A stretch of DNA of 5,320 nt, taken from NCBI GenBank assembly GCA_001817685.1, contig MHIV01000015.1, positions 1 to 5,320 of the forward strand, in the 5' to 3' direction. Positions 1 through 4,884 of this stretch are shown here, one piece after another; positions within the stretch are counted from its first letter, which is position 1; each line of letters starts with the position of its first letter. This DNA is from Candidatus Colwellbacteria bacterium RIFCSPHIGHO2_02_FULL_45_17 (GTDB taxonomy: Bacteria; Patescibacteriota; Minisyncoccia; UBA6257; Colwellbacteraceae). The translations under genes and the position numbers were made by a program. Under the pieces are notes generated by a model. The model did no database searches, was not told the origin of the DNA, and worked only from the letters and a program-made list of their open reading frames with translations.

Positions 1-965
1 CTCGAAAAATTGACATTGTTTTGTTTGATAAAACTGGCACGCTCACAAAGGGTGAATTTGGCGTAGTTAATATGTGGACGACCGGTAATAATACTAAAGA
101 CGAAGTGTTAAGCCTTGCCGCGTCTCTCGACGCGCTGTCCGAACATCCGATTGCAAAAGCAGTTGTTGCTAAGGCAAAAAACGACGGGCTTCTATTAAAA
201 GAACCGGAAAAATTTGAAGCCATGAAAGGAAAGGGTGTAAGGGCCATGATAGATGATAAAGAAGTTATGGTTGGCGGACCCGCGCTTCTTGAGAGCATGG
301 ATATAAAAGTTCCGAGCGAACTCACACAACAGATAGAAGACGCAGGCGAAAAAGGACAAACGGTTATCTTTGTACTTAAAGAAGGGCAACTCCTCGGCGT
401 CCTTGCGCTTGCCGACGTTATTCGTGATGAATCCCGTGAAGCAGTTAATGCTCTTAAAAAGCTTGGTATCCGTACTTCTATGATGACTGGCGATTCAGAA
501 GATGTAGCAAAGTGGGTTAGCAAAGAACTGGGTATCGATGAATATTTCGCTCGAGTGTTACCGCACCAGAAGTCCGAAAAAGTTAAGGAGCTTCAAAAAC
601 GCAATTTTAAAGTAGCAATGGTTGGCGATGGTATTAATGACGCACCGGCCCTAACACAGGCGGATCTAGGAATTGCCATAGGCGCAGGTACAAACGTCGC
701 AATCGAGTCGGCTGGAATTATTTTAGTAAGAGATGACCCTCGAGACATTGTTAAAATAGTTAGGTTATCTAAAATGACATATACGAAAATGATTCAGAAC
801 CTTTTCTGGGCAACCGGCTACAACGTAGTAGCCCTACCGCTCGCGGCAGGCGCTCTCGCATTCAAAGGCATACTGCTTGAACCAGCTCTTGCGGCTCTGC
901 TTATGTCAGTAAGTACGGTAATCGTTGCAATTAACGCTGTGCTTCTGCGCAGAAAGAAATTATAG
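1..965 (+). CDS. copB: Copper-type P1B ATPase, C-terminal part (CopB-like), partial at left edge
   Basis: This is the catalytic and C-terminal part of a heavy-metal P-type ATPase that pumps copper-group ions across the cytoplasmic membrane using ATP. The reading frame is open from the left edge (codons in phase from base 3), so the N-terminus, metal-binding region and first membrane helices are missing. Visible motifs are the phosphorylation site DKTGTLT (Asp codon 27-29), the nucleotide-domain SEHPIA motif, GKGV and GG of the ATP pocket, TGD, and the hinge GDGINDAP. The last two helices carry GYN followed by PLAAG, then MSVSTVIVAINA. The MSxST pattern is typical of the CopB/P1B-3 group rather than CopA, where MxxSS is usual. 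The diagnostic CPC/CPH motif lies outside the window, so Cu+ versus Cu2+/Ag+ preference is unresolved. The protein ends in a basic RRKKL tail and a TAG stop. It is convergent with the minus-strand genes that follow. Confidence 0.95.
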   Translation, partial: RKIDIVLFDKTGTLTKGEFGVVNMWTTGNNTKDEVLSLAASLDALSEHPIAKAVVAKAKNDGLLLKEPEKFEAMKGKGVRAMIDDKEVMVGGPALLESMDIKVPSELTQQIEDAGEKGQTVIFVLKEGQLLGVLALADVIRDESREAVNALKKLGIRTSMMTGDSEDVAKWVSKELGIDEYFARVLPHQKSEKVKELQKRNFKVAMVGDGINDAPALTQADLGIAIGAGTNVAIESAGIILVRDDPRDIVKIVRLSKMTYTKMIQNLFWATGYNVVALPLAAGALAFKGILLEPALAALLMSVSTVIVAINAVLLRRKKL

Positions 966-975
966 AAAGGTATAT

Positions 976-1027
976 AAAAATGCAGAAGCCCGTTCACAAA
1001 GTGAGTTGCGGGACTTCCGCATTTCAC
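976..1027 (-). terminator. Convergent hairpin terminator
   Basis: An imperfect palindrome pairs 978-992 with 1009-1024: 6 bp (aaatgc/gcattt), one mismatch, 4 bp (gaag/cttc), a one-base bulge, then 4 bp (cccg/cggg). On the minus strand the stem is followed by TTTTTATATA, so it suits termination of the 75-aa gene that stops at 1041. On the plus strand only TTT follows, so it would end the ATPase transcript less efficiently. A second, overlapping inverted repeat (988-997 with 1030-1039) is listed separately. Confidence 0.75.
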
Positions 1028-1039
1028 CCGTGAACGGGC
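988..1039. repeat. Perfect 10-bp inverted repeat overlapping the terminator stem
   Basis: GCCCGTTCAC at 988-997 is exactly complementary to GTGAACGGGC at 1030-1039, with a 32-nt gap. It shares bases 988-992 with the terminator stem, so the two foldings cannot form together. It lies entirely between the ATPase stop and the stop of the 75-aa gene. Confidence 0.7.
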
Positions 1040-1040
1040 A

Positions 1041-1268
1041 CTAACCGTCGCCGTCGAGGATGTCCCCCGCACCGAGCTCGCGTATCGCCCAGTCGGCGAA
1101 TTCCCAACGGCTCAACACTCCCCTAACGGGGATGATTTCATGCCCGACAGTACGGTTCCACACGAAGTACACGGATCCATTGCTGATATCCGTGACTTCG
1201 CGTACGATCTCGTAATCGCGAAACGCACCCACGTACTTGCGGTCCTTGACGATCTCACTCGGCTTCAT
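1041..1268 (-). CDS. Small GC-rich hypothetical protein (75 aa)
   Basis: I do not recognise this 75-aa protein. It starts at ATG (1268) with a well-placed GGGAGGT ribosome-binding site and overlaps the stop of the upstream 127-aa membrane gene by ATGA, which implies translational coupling. The sequence is soluble, with a basic start (MKPSEIVKDRKY), a stretch that looks beta-rich (YEIVREVTDI, GSVYFVW, HEIIPV), a predicted helix (RWEFADWAIREL) and an acidic Gly/Asp tail. This could be a small beta-barrel plus one helix, as in many short phage or nucleic-acid-associated proteins, but that is a guess from residue patterning. A sampled line is about 57% GC, above the flanking ATPase and helicase. 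A hairpin follows the TAG stop directly. No signal peptide, helical membrane segment or cysteine is present. Confidence 0.75.
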   Translation of the reverse strand: MKPSEIVKDRKYVGAFRDYEIVREVTDISNGSVYFVWNRTVGHEIIPVRGVLSRWEFADWAIRELGAGDILDGDG

Positions 1269-1648
1269 CGGGACCTCCCACCGGCAACTCGCCGAACCTC
1301 GATGTCCTCCGAGAGCGAAGTTCGCTCATGCATCCAACGAGGGGAATGCATGAATGAGTATCCGATGATGAACGAGAGCCCGCCCGACACCACGCTGGAA
1401 CCGAGGATGACTCTCGGCGTCACAGTTGTTCCGAAAAGCGTGAGCGGAAGAAGAACGCCAGCAACGACACCGATTGCGATCGAGCCCCAGATGAGCTCAC
1501 GTTCGTAGCGCGAAATGGACATACCGCCACCGAACCACAAGCTCACGTGTGCTCTCTCGATCATCCCCTCCTCGATCTTCCCCAACACCACATTCGCGAT
1601 GAGGGCAAGGACGACTATGACAACGAACAAAACGTACTCGAGCAGCAT
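1265..1648 (-). CDS. Small three-helix membrane protein, GC-rich (127 aa), unknown function
   Basis: This is an unrecognised integral membrane protein of 127 aa. I chose ATG at 1648 because GGGAGGGG lies just upstream; a TTG five codons earlier would overlap that site. Hydrophobic segments fall at about residues 4-22, 52-72 and 79-99. A charged linker (KIEEGMIERAH) and a Gly-rich turn (FGGGMS) sit between the first two, and the soluble tail from residue 100 is Arg/Glu-rich. The stop overlaps the start of the 75-aa gene by ATGA, so the two form an operon and may act together. The TTG-side leader is AT-rich and separates it from the helicase stop by 70 bp. One sampled line is 62% GC, much higher than the helicase. 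No transporter or enzyme signature is visible. Confidence 0.75.
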   Translation of the reverse strand: MLLEYVLFVVIVVLALIANVVLGKIEEGMIERAHVSLWFGGGMSISRYERELIWGSIAIGVVAGVLLPLTLFGTTVTPRVILGSSVVSGGLSFIIGYSFMHSPRWMHERTSLSEDIEVRRVAGGRSR

Positions 1649-1663
1649 TTCCCCTCCCTTCAA

Positions 1664-1718
1664 GGCGTTGTATTGGGGTGCTGTATTACCAACTTACATT
1701 AATTATAATAAGTGTCAA
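1664..1718 (-). promoter_or_regulatory. Possible promoter region for the 127-aa/75-aa gene pair
   Basis: A perfect -35 hexamer TTGACA (1718-1713 on the minus strand) begins immediately after the helicase TAA stop. The best -10 at normal spacing is only TAAGTT (16-nt spacer, 3 of 6 matches). A perfect TATAAT at 1707-1702 is too close to that -35 but could act with a weak upstream element. No terminator hairpin separates the helicase from the pair, so read-through from the helicase is also possible. Confidence 0.35.
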
Positions 1719-2984
1719 TTACCTCCTACCTCTAGAGGATGGCGCGCGTCTTCCGCGATTTCGATTTTGATAATATGGCTTACGAGGTCGTCTCTGGTTC
1801 ATATTTTCTCCCCTTCCCCTAGAAACAATTTTCGGAGCTGAAATTTTTGGCATACCCTCCGGTGTTGAAGATATTGGAATATTTTTTCTGATGAGCCGTT
1901 CAATTTTTCTAATGTCGTTTCGTTCTTCTGGCGTTACAAAAGAAATTGCGTGTCCCGCCATTCCAGCACGCCCTGTTCGCCCGATTCTGTGAACATAATC
2001 TTCCGCCTTTGCGGGCATATCATAATTGATTACTGTCTCAATCGCTTTTACATCAATTCCACGCGAAGCAATATCTGTTGCAACAAGCACACGAAATCTT
2101 CCTGCCCTAAAACCGTCGAGCGCGCCTCTTCTTTGCGAAAGAGATCTATTCGAATGAATTTCTATTACGCTCTCTCCTAAATCACGTAGATTCCTCGCAA
2201 TACGAGCCGCACCGTATTTCGTCTTTGTAAATATGAGCGTTGACCCGCGGTGCTCTTTAAGCAAGTGGAGAAGCAGTCGCGGTTTGGAGTTTCTATCAAC
2301 AATAAATATTTCCTGCGATACATTTTCGATTGTCGTCCCAGGAGGAGAAATTTCAATGCTTACCGGCAGCTTCATTTGAGAAGATGCGATGGCAACAATT
2401 TCTGGAGGAAGTGTCGCAGAGAAGAGCATTGTCTGACGCTGCTTAGGCAAACCATGCAATATGCGCGTTATCTGCGGCTTGAATCCCATATCGAGCATCC
2501 TATCTGCTTCATCAAGAACGAGGATGTTAACTCTATCAAGCTTGATTGTTCTTTGCTCAAGATGGTCAATCAGTCGTCCTGGTGTTGCGATTATAATATG
2601 CGGATTTCTGCGAATGGTGTTTATCTGTGGTCTTATTGGTGTTCCGCCGATTAAGACCGCAGTTTTAAGACCAAAAGACCGCCCAATTTTATAAAGCACT
2701 TCGTCTACCTGCAGAGCCAATTCGCGCGTTGGCAAAAGTACCATCCCCTGCCCTCCGCTTTTCATAATCGCCTGAACCATCGGGATACCGAAAGCGAGAG
2801 TCTTACCGGTACCGGTTTGTGCGATACCAATCATGTCTTTTCCCTCTATCGCAATTGGGATAGCTTGTTGTTGAATCGGGGTTGGAGTTTGAAAATTAAG
2901 CTTCTCAAGAGTTTGTAAAATACCTGGGGAAATACCCAGTCCGTAAAAACCTGATTTTTTATTTTTGTCGTGACTCTCCTGCAT
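1719..2984 (-). CDS. rhlE: DEAD-box ATP-dependent RNA helicase, RhlE-like
   Basis: This is a complete 421-aa DEAD-box RNA helicase, which unwinds short RNA duplexes and remodels ribonucleoproteins in the cytoplasm (ribosome assembly, RNA decay). All motifs are present in order: Q motif with PTPIQ around residues 34-38, motif I AQTGTGKT (55-62), Ia PTRELA (85-90), GG (113-114), Ib TPGRL (134-138), II DEAD (158-161), III SAT (189-191), IV LIFTKTK (250-256), V ATDIASRGID (302-311) and VI HRIGRTGR (332-339). After the second RecA domain comes a short Arg/Gly-rich basic tail (about 387-421), typical of an RNA-binding extension in RhlE/CshA-type proteins. RhlE is the closest subfamily by motif wording (SQRRGALDGFRAG), but CshA-like naming is possible. 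The ATG at 2984 has no obvious SD, and the N-terminus before the Q motif is short, as usual in the family. The gene may be co-transcribed with the small genes downstream. Confidence 0.97.
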   Translation of the reverse strand: MQESHDKNKKSGFYGLGISPGILQTLEKLNFQTPTPIQQQAIPIAIEGKDMIGIAQTGTGKTLAFGIPMVQAIMKSGGQGMVLLPTRELALQVDEVLYKIGRSFGLKTAVLIGGTPIRPQINTIRRNPHIIIATPGRLIDHLEQRTIKLDRVNILVLDEADRMLDMGFKPQITRILHGLPKQRQTMLFSATLPPEIVAIASSQMKLPVSIEISPPGTTIENVSQEIFIVDRNSKPRLLLHLLKEHRGSTLIFTKTKYGAARIARNLRDLGESVIEIHSNRSLSQRRGALDGFRAGRFRVLVATDIASRGIDVKAIETVINYDMPAKAEDYVHRIGRTGRAGMAGHAISFVTPEERNDIRKIERLIRKNIPISSTPEGMPKISAPKIVSRGRGENMNQRRPRKPYYQNRNRGRRAPSSRGRR

Positions 2985-3014
2985 TACGCGCTGTCAGCTA
3001 CAGTCCCCATTAAA

Positions 3015-3030
3015 CAAGCGCCACCGCTTG
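3015..3030. repeat. Short perfect hairpin upstream of the helicase
   Basis: CAAGCG (3015-3020) pairs with CGCTTG (3025-3030) around a 4-nt loop. On the minus strand it is followed by TTTAAT, so it could be a weak terminator for the 70-aa gene or a leader element of the helicase. The 186-bp stretch from 2985 to 3170 otherwise contains no gene that I can support. A lone TTGACA at 3048-3053 (+) has no matching -10. Confidence 0.4.
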
Positions 3031-3137
3031 AGAAACCAATTAAGAAGTTGACAGATGTCTAATGATACAGCATTCAGGCCGAAATACATAATACCGACTG
3101 CAAAAAGATTTGAAATTCGTAGACAAATATAGCATTC

Positions 3138-3169
3138 GACCCCGCCAGCTCTTTCGAGCGGGCGGGGTC
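3138..3169 (-). terminator. Strong GC hairpin right after the 70-aa gene
   Basis: GACCCCGCC (3138-3146) pairs perfectly with GGCGGGGTC (3161-3169). After one A-G mismatch, four more pairs (GCTC/GAGC) close a TTTC loop. It begins one base after the TGA stop of the minus-strand gene. The base of the stem is not followed by a clean U-run on the minus strand (GAATGCTATATTT), so it may protect the 3' end rather than terminate efficiently. Confidence 0.65.
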
Positions 3170-3170
3170 A

Positions 3171-3383
3171 TCATGGCAACCTCCAGTCCCTCTGGATTGC
3201 CGGTGGAAGCGTGTGGTCTTCTGAGTTCTCCACTCGCGGGTTGTGTCTGTACGAACCGCTCCGTTCGCGCATGCGAACGAACACTGCCGTATCATACGGG
3301 ACAGGAGTCCCGCACCCGTCGATGCAGACGACCTCTCTACCGACCTTGCCGTAGGTGCACTCATGTGGGCTATCTTGGCCCAT
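3171..3383 (-). CDS. Small Cys-containing GC-rich hypothetical protein (70 aa)
   Basis: I do not recognise this 70-aa soluble protein. I chose ATG at 3383 because GGAGGG sits about six bases upstream; a GTG two codons earlier would overlap the ribosome-binding site. The N-terminal half holds His7, Cys9, Cys20 and Cys24 (HECTYG, then VVCIDGCG), an arrangement that could bind zinc or form a disulfide. The C-terminal half is charged and hydrophilic, with many Arg, Asn and Pro, and ends in DWRLP. The next in-phase codon after the stop is also a stop (TGATGA), and a strong hairpin follows at once. Codon third positions are GC-rich and a sampled line is 57% GC, which supports the minus strand as coding over the overlapping plus-strand frame, which has no convincing SD. 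No promoter could be fixed with confidence. Confidence 0.6.
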   Translation of the reverse strand: MGQDSPHECTYGKVGREVVCIDGCGTPVPYDTAVFVRMRERSGSYRHNPRVENSEDHTLPPAIQRDWRLP

Positions 3384-3447
3384 CTTCACCCTCCAGTGTA
3401 GCTTGTGCAGCCTTCTAATTAACAGAAACGTATGATCAAATCAAGTA

Positions 3448-3476
3448 TTGGTTTTGGGATCCACCGGGAATATAAT
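3448..3476 (+). promoter_or_regulatory. Promoter with perfect -10, probably leaderless
   Basis: TTGGTT (3448-3453) and a perfect TATAAT (3471-3476) are separated by 17 bp. The ATG of the membrane protein lies only 7 nt after the -10 box, so transcription would start at or next to the A of the start codon. There is no SD, in keeping with a leaderless mRNA. Confidence 0.7.
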
Positions 3477-3483
3477 TAGCCAC

Positions 3484-3789
3484 ATGAAAAAGAATCCGAT
3501 AGTTATAGGTCTCGCACAAGCTCTTGTTCTTGTCGGATACATCAGCCTTGTAGTCCAGTTAATGAGAAGCGGACTTACAGAGAGAGAACCGACATTCCTC
3601 ACAATGCTTCTAATTCTCACGGTTTTCACAACGTCGGCCCTCATCTCTGGCACGATAACATTGGGTTACCCCGTTTATCTATTTTGGAAACAAAAAGAAT
3701 TTAAATTAGCAATAAAATCCGTTGTATCAACGGCTATCTGGCTTTCGTTTTTCATATCCGCTGCGATAACCTTTGTTATCACTACATAA
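3484..3789 (+). CDS. Small three-helix membrane protein (101 aa), low GC
   Basis: This is a 101-aa integral membrane protein with hydrophobic segments at about residues 6-27, 38-60 and 78-99. It has a positively charged N-terminus (MKKN) and a basic loop (FWKQKEFKLAIKS) before the last helix. The overall pattern, a short MKKNP start, an aromatic/Pro-rich end of helix 2 (GYPVYLFW) and a Lys-rich loop, resembles a small membrane protein family that I associate with Parcubacteria. That resemblance is from memory and its function is unknown to me. I chose ATG at 3484 over the in-frame TTG at 3448 because the TTG coincides with the -35 element and the TATAAT box would fall inside the gene. One line is only 28% GC, in contrast with the GC-rich neighbours on both sides. 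It stands as a single gene. Confidence 0.85.
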   Translation: MKKNPIVIGLAQALVLVGYISLVVQLMRSGLTEREPTFLTMLLILTVFTTSALISGTITLGYPVYLFWKQKEFKLAIKSVVSTAIWLSFFISAAITFVITT

Positions 3790-3802
3790 ATTTTAAATAC
3801 AA

Positions 3803-3850
3803 GAAAAAGAACGACCCGCATCACGGTGAAAGACTAGCGCGGGTCGTTCT
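3803..3850 (-). terminator. Intrinsic terminator of the 119-aa gene
   Basis: AGAACGACCCGC (3808-3819) pairs perfectly over 12 bp with GCGGGTCGTTCT (3839-3850) around a 19-nt loop. On the minus strand the stem runs into TTTTTCTT, a classical U-tract. It lies 25 nt beyond the stop of the 119-aa gene and 18 nt beyond the stop of the convergent membrane gene, which it may also serve, though the plus side has no U-run. Confidence 0.85.
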
Positions 3851-3875
3851 GTGTGATCGGGTCTTTGGACTCTGG

Positions 3876-4235
3876 TCATTGCTGATCGAGCCATCCGGCG
3901 ATGAGGTGATCGACTCCGTCGCGCGCCTCGTGAGGCAGTGACAGACGCCGCTCGTTCAACCATTGCCGAAAGCTCTCGCAGTCGACTCGGTCGAGTGTGC
4001 CATCTTCTTCCTCGGTCGCAACCGCGTTAAGGAACATCCGGAACGTCTCGAAGATGACCTCCTGGAGGAGTCCCTCCTCGCGTGCCAGCGCAACAAGACC
4101 GTAAGGGAGTCTGGCTCGCAGCTGAACTGCTATCGGCGATCTACGAGAGAGCATTTCTCGCTCTACGCCATTGAGCCGATCAGTCATCTCGATGACATCG
4201 TCCGGCGCGAACAAACCCTCGTACCTATCCGTCAT
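3876..4235 (-). CDS. Acidic helical hypothetical protein (119 aa), GC-rich
   Basis: I do not recognise this 119-aa soluble protein. I chose ATG at 4235 because GGAGGT lies 7-8 bases upstream; a TTG five codons earlier would overlap it. The sequence is rich in Glu, Asp, Arg and Leu and appears largely alpha-helical. A first charged helix (VIEMTDRLNGVEREML) is followed by a Pro/Gly-containing middle (RLPYGLVALAREEG), a hydrophobic helix (VIFETFRMFLNAV), an acidic turn (TEEEDG) and a C-terminal helix ending WLDQQ. There is one cysteine, no membrane segment and no catalytic motif. A small adaptor or regulatory protein is possible, but nothing in the sequence proves it. It is divergent from the cold-shock-like gene and has its own terminator. 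A sampled line is 58% GC. Confidence 0.75.
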   Translation of the reverse strand: MTDRYEGLFAPDDVIEMTDRLNGVEREMLSRRSPIAVQLRARLPYGLVALAREEGLLQEVIFETFRMFLNAVATEEEDGTLDRVDCESFRQWLNERRLSLPHEARDGVDHLIAGWLDQQ

Positions 4236-4268
4236 ACCCCCTACCTCCAATCTGTGAAGGGACTAGTT

Positions 4269-4304
4269 ATTATTAACACGTACACTTTTGCCACAGAATG
4301 TCAA
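4269..4304 (-). promoter_or_regulatory. Candidate promoter of the 119-aa gene
   Basis: A perfect TTGACA lies at 4304-4299 on the minus strand. No good -10 stands at normal distance (TACGTG with a 16-nt spacer is poor). AATAAT (4274-4269) matches 5 of 6 bases but is 24 nt away, so it would need a different, weak -35. Either way a promoter in this AT-rich stretch would give a leader containing the GGAGGT site. Confidence 0.4.
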
Positions 4305-4318
4305 ACAGGTCAACGCTC

Positions 4319-4347
4319 TTGACAAGGGCTACGTTTTGTGGTAATCT
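4319..4347 (+). promoter_or_regulatory. Promoter of the cold-shock-like gene
   Basis: A perfect -35 TTGACA (4319-4324), a 17-bp spacer and TAATCT (4342-4347) preceded by TGG form an extended -10 promoter. The ATG at 4376 is 28 nt downstream, leaving a short leader that carries the GGAAGGAAGG ribosome-binding site. The -35 is the mirror image of the TTGACA at 4304-4299 on the other strand. Confidence 0.75.
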
Positions 4348-4375
4348 ACACGCATACCCCGACGGAAGGAAGGCA

Positions 4376-4759
4376 ATGTACTGGGGACTGCAACGAGGGG
4401 AAGTCGTGTTCTTCGACAAGCGCAATCGGTGCGGGTTCATCCGCCCAGACTGCGGGACAATGCCGGATGTGTTCTTCCGGGCCACGGCCAGTGGCAGATT
4501 CATCTGCAGAGCCGGCCGCCCCTGGATCATCCCGGAACGGATCAAGGTGAAGAAGGGCGACGCCGTGTACTTCAAGCCGCAGAGCGGCGAGAGGGGTCTC
4601 ACGGCGAAGGCCTTCGGGTTCGCGTCGAGCTACTACGAGGCCTGCATCGAGGGCCTCAGCAAGGCGGCGGATCCCGAAGCCGCCGCACTCTGGCATCGCC
4701 GAAGTGTGGCGCGGACCATGATGCCGAATCACATCGCGGCAACGATCTTCGTCGGCTAA
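4376..4759 (+). CDS. Cold-shock-domain-like nucleic-acid-binding protein (127 aa)
   Basis: Residues 5-80 fit the cold-shock (OB-fold) domain, which binds single-stranded RNA or DNA. Visible elements are strand 1 (GEVVFFDKRNR), an RNP1-like segment (RCGFIRPD, about 18-25), an RNP2-like segment (DVFFRAT, 31-37) and the final strands (KKGDAVYFKPQSGERGLTA). In CspA these read KGFGFI and VFVHFS; here the first RNP1 Phe is Cys and the RNP2 His-Phe is Arg-Ala, so binding may differ. A basic insert of about 15 residues separates RNP2 from the last strands. About 45 helical residues follow the domain, ending IAATIFVG; normal cold-shock proteins are only 65-75 aa. ATG at 4376 was chosen for its AGGAAGG site and promoter spacing; an ATG 26 codons earlier lies upstream of the -35. 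Sampled lines are 65-67% GC. It is a single gene with its own terminator. Confidence 0.8.
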   Translation: MYWGLQRGEVVFFDKRNRCGFIRPDCGTMPDVFFRATASGRFICRAGRPWIIPERIKVKKGDAVYFKPQSGERGLTAKAFGFASSYYEACIEGLSKAADPEAAALWHRRSVARTMMPNHIAATIFVG

Positions 4760-4782
4760 CCCCGACGAACGAGCCCCGAGGG

Positions 4783-4827
4783 ATAGCGAGAGCCCCGCTC
4801 CACTTCCCCGGGGCTCTCGCTATTTTA
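4783..4827 (+). terminator. Intrinsic terminator of the cold-shock-like gene
   Basis: ATAGCGAGAGCCCCG (4783-4797) pairs perfectly over 15 bp with CGGGGCTCTCGCTAT (4809-4823) around an 11-nt loop, and TTTA follows. The octamer GAGCCCCG also occurs just before the stem at 4771-4778. A smaller hairpin, CGTCGG/CCGACG, brackets the TAA stop itself. The U-run is short but the stem is very stable. Confidence 0.85.
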
Positions 4828-4835
4828 GGGAGACA

Positions 4836-4844
4836 TTATCCACA
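4836..4844 (+). other. Single consensus DnaA-box sequence
   Basis: TTATCCACA at 4836-4844 matches the canonical bacterial DnaA box exactly. It lies in the gap between the terminator and the next gene, inside a weak GGGAGA/TCTCCC inverted repeat (4828-4833 and 4849-4854). I found no second box in the window, so this is not evidence of an origin. Confidence 0.3.
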
Positions 4845-4870
4845 AAAATCTCCCCTCAATATCTCAAAAT

Positions 4871-4878
4871 GCTAAAAT
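4871..4878 (+). promoter_or_regulatory. Extended -10 promoter, probably leaderless
   Basis: TGCTAAAAT at 4870-4878 is an extended -10 (TGn plus TAAAAT, 5 of 6 matches) with no good -35. The ATG follows only 6 nt after the box and no SD is present, so the transcript should start at or beside the start codon, as for the membrane gene at 3484. Confidence 0.6.
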
Positions 4879-4884
4879 AGAAAC

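Noticed and set aside
1140..1508. Open frame of 122 codons on the plus strand opposite the 75/127-aa pair
   Set aside because: It crosses the ATGA junction of two well-supported minus-strand genes and has no coherent hydrophobic or motif pattern.
3110..3418. Open frame of 102 codons on the plus strand over the 70-aa gene
   Set aside because: Its start has no convincing SD, it runs through the GC hairpin, and its composition is low-complexity Ser/Arg/Cys. The minus-strand gene has a correct SD, stop and hairpin.
4346..4732. Open frame of 128 codons on the minus strand opposite the cold-shock-like gene
   Set aside because: Antisense shadow caused by high GC; the plus frame has promoter, SD, CSD pattern and terminator.
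978..4823. Hairpins interpreted as integron attC sites
   Set aside because: The paired arms lack convincing GTTRRRY/RYYYAAC core boxes and there is no integrase. The stems followed by U-tracts are better explained as terminators.
4836..4844. Replication origin
   Set aside because: Only one DnaA box was found, with no AT-rich unwinding element and no dnaA/dnaN neighbour.
4429..4875. Open frame of 148 codons on the plus strand inside the cold-shock-like gene
   Set aside because: Arg/Gly/His-rich shadow frame of a GC-rich gene. It has no domain pattern and reads through the strong terminator.
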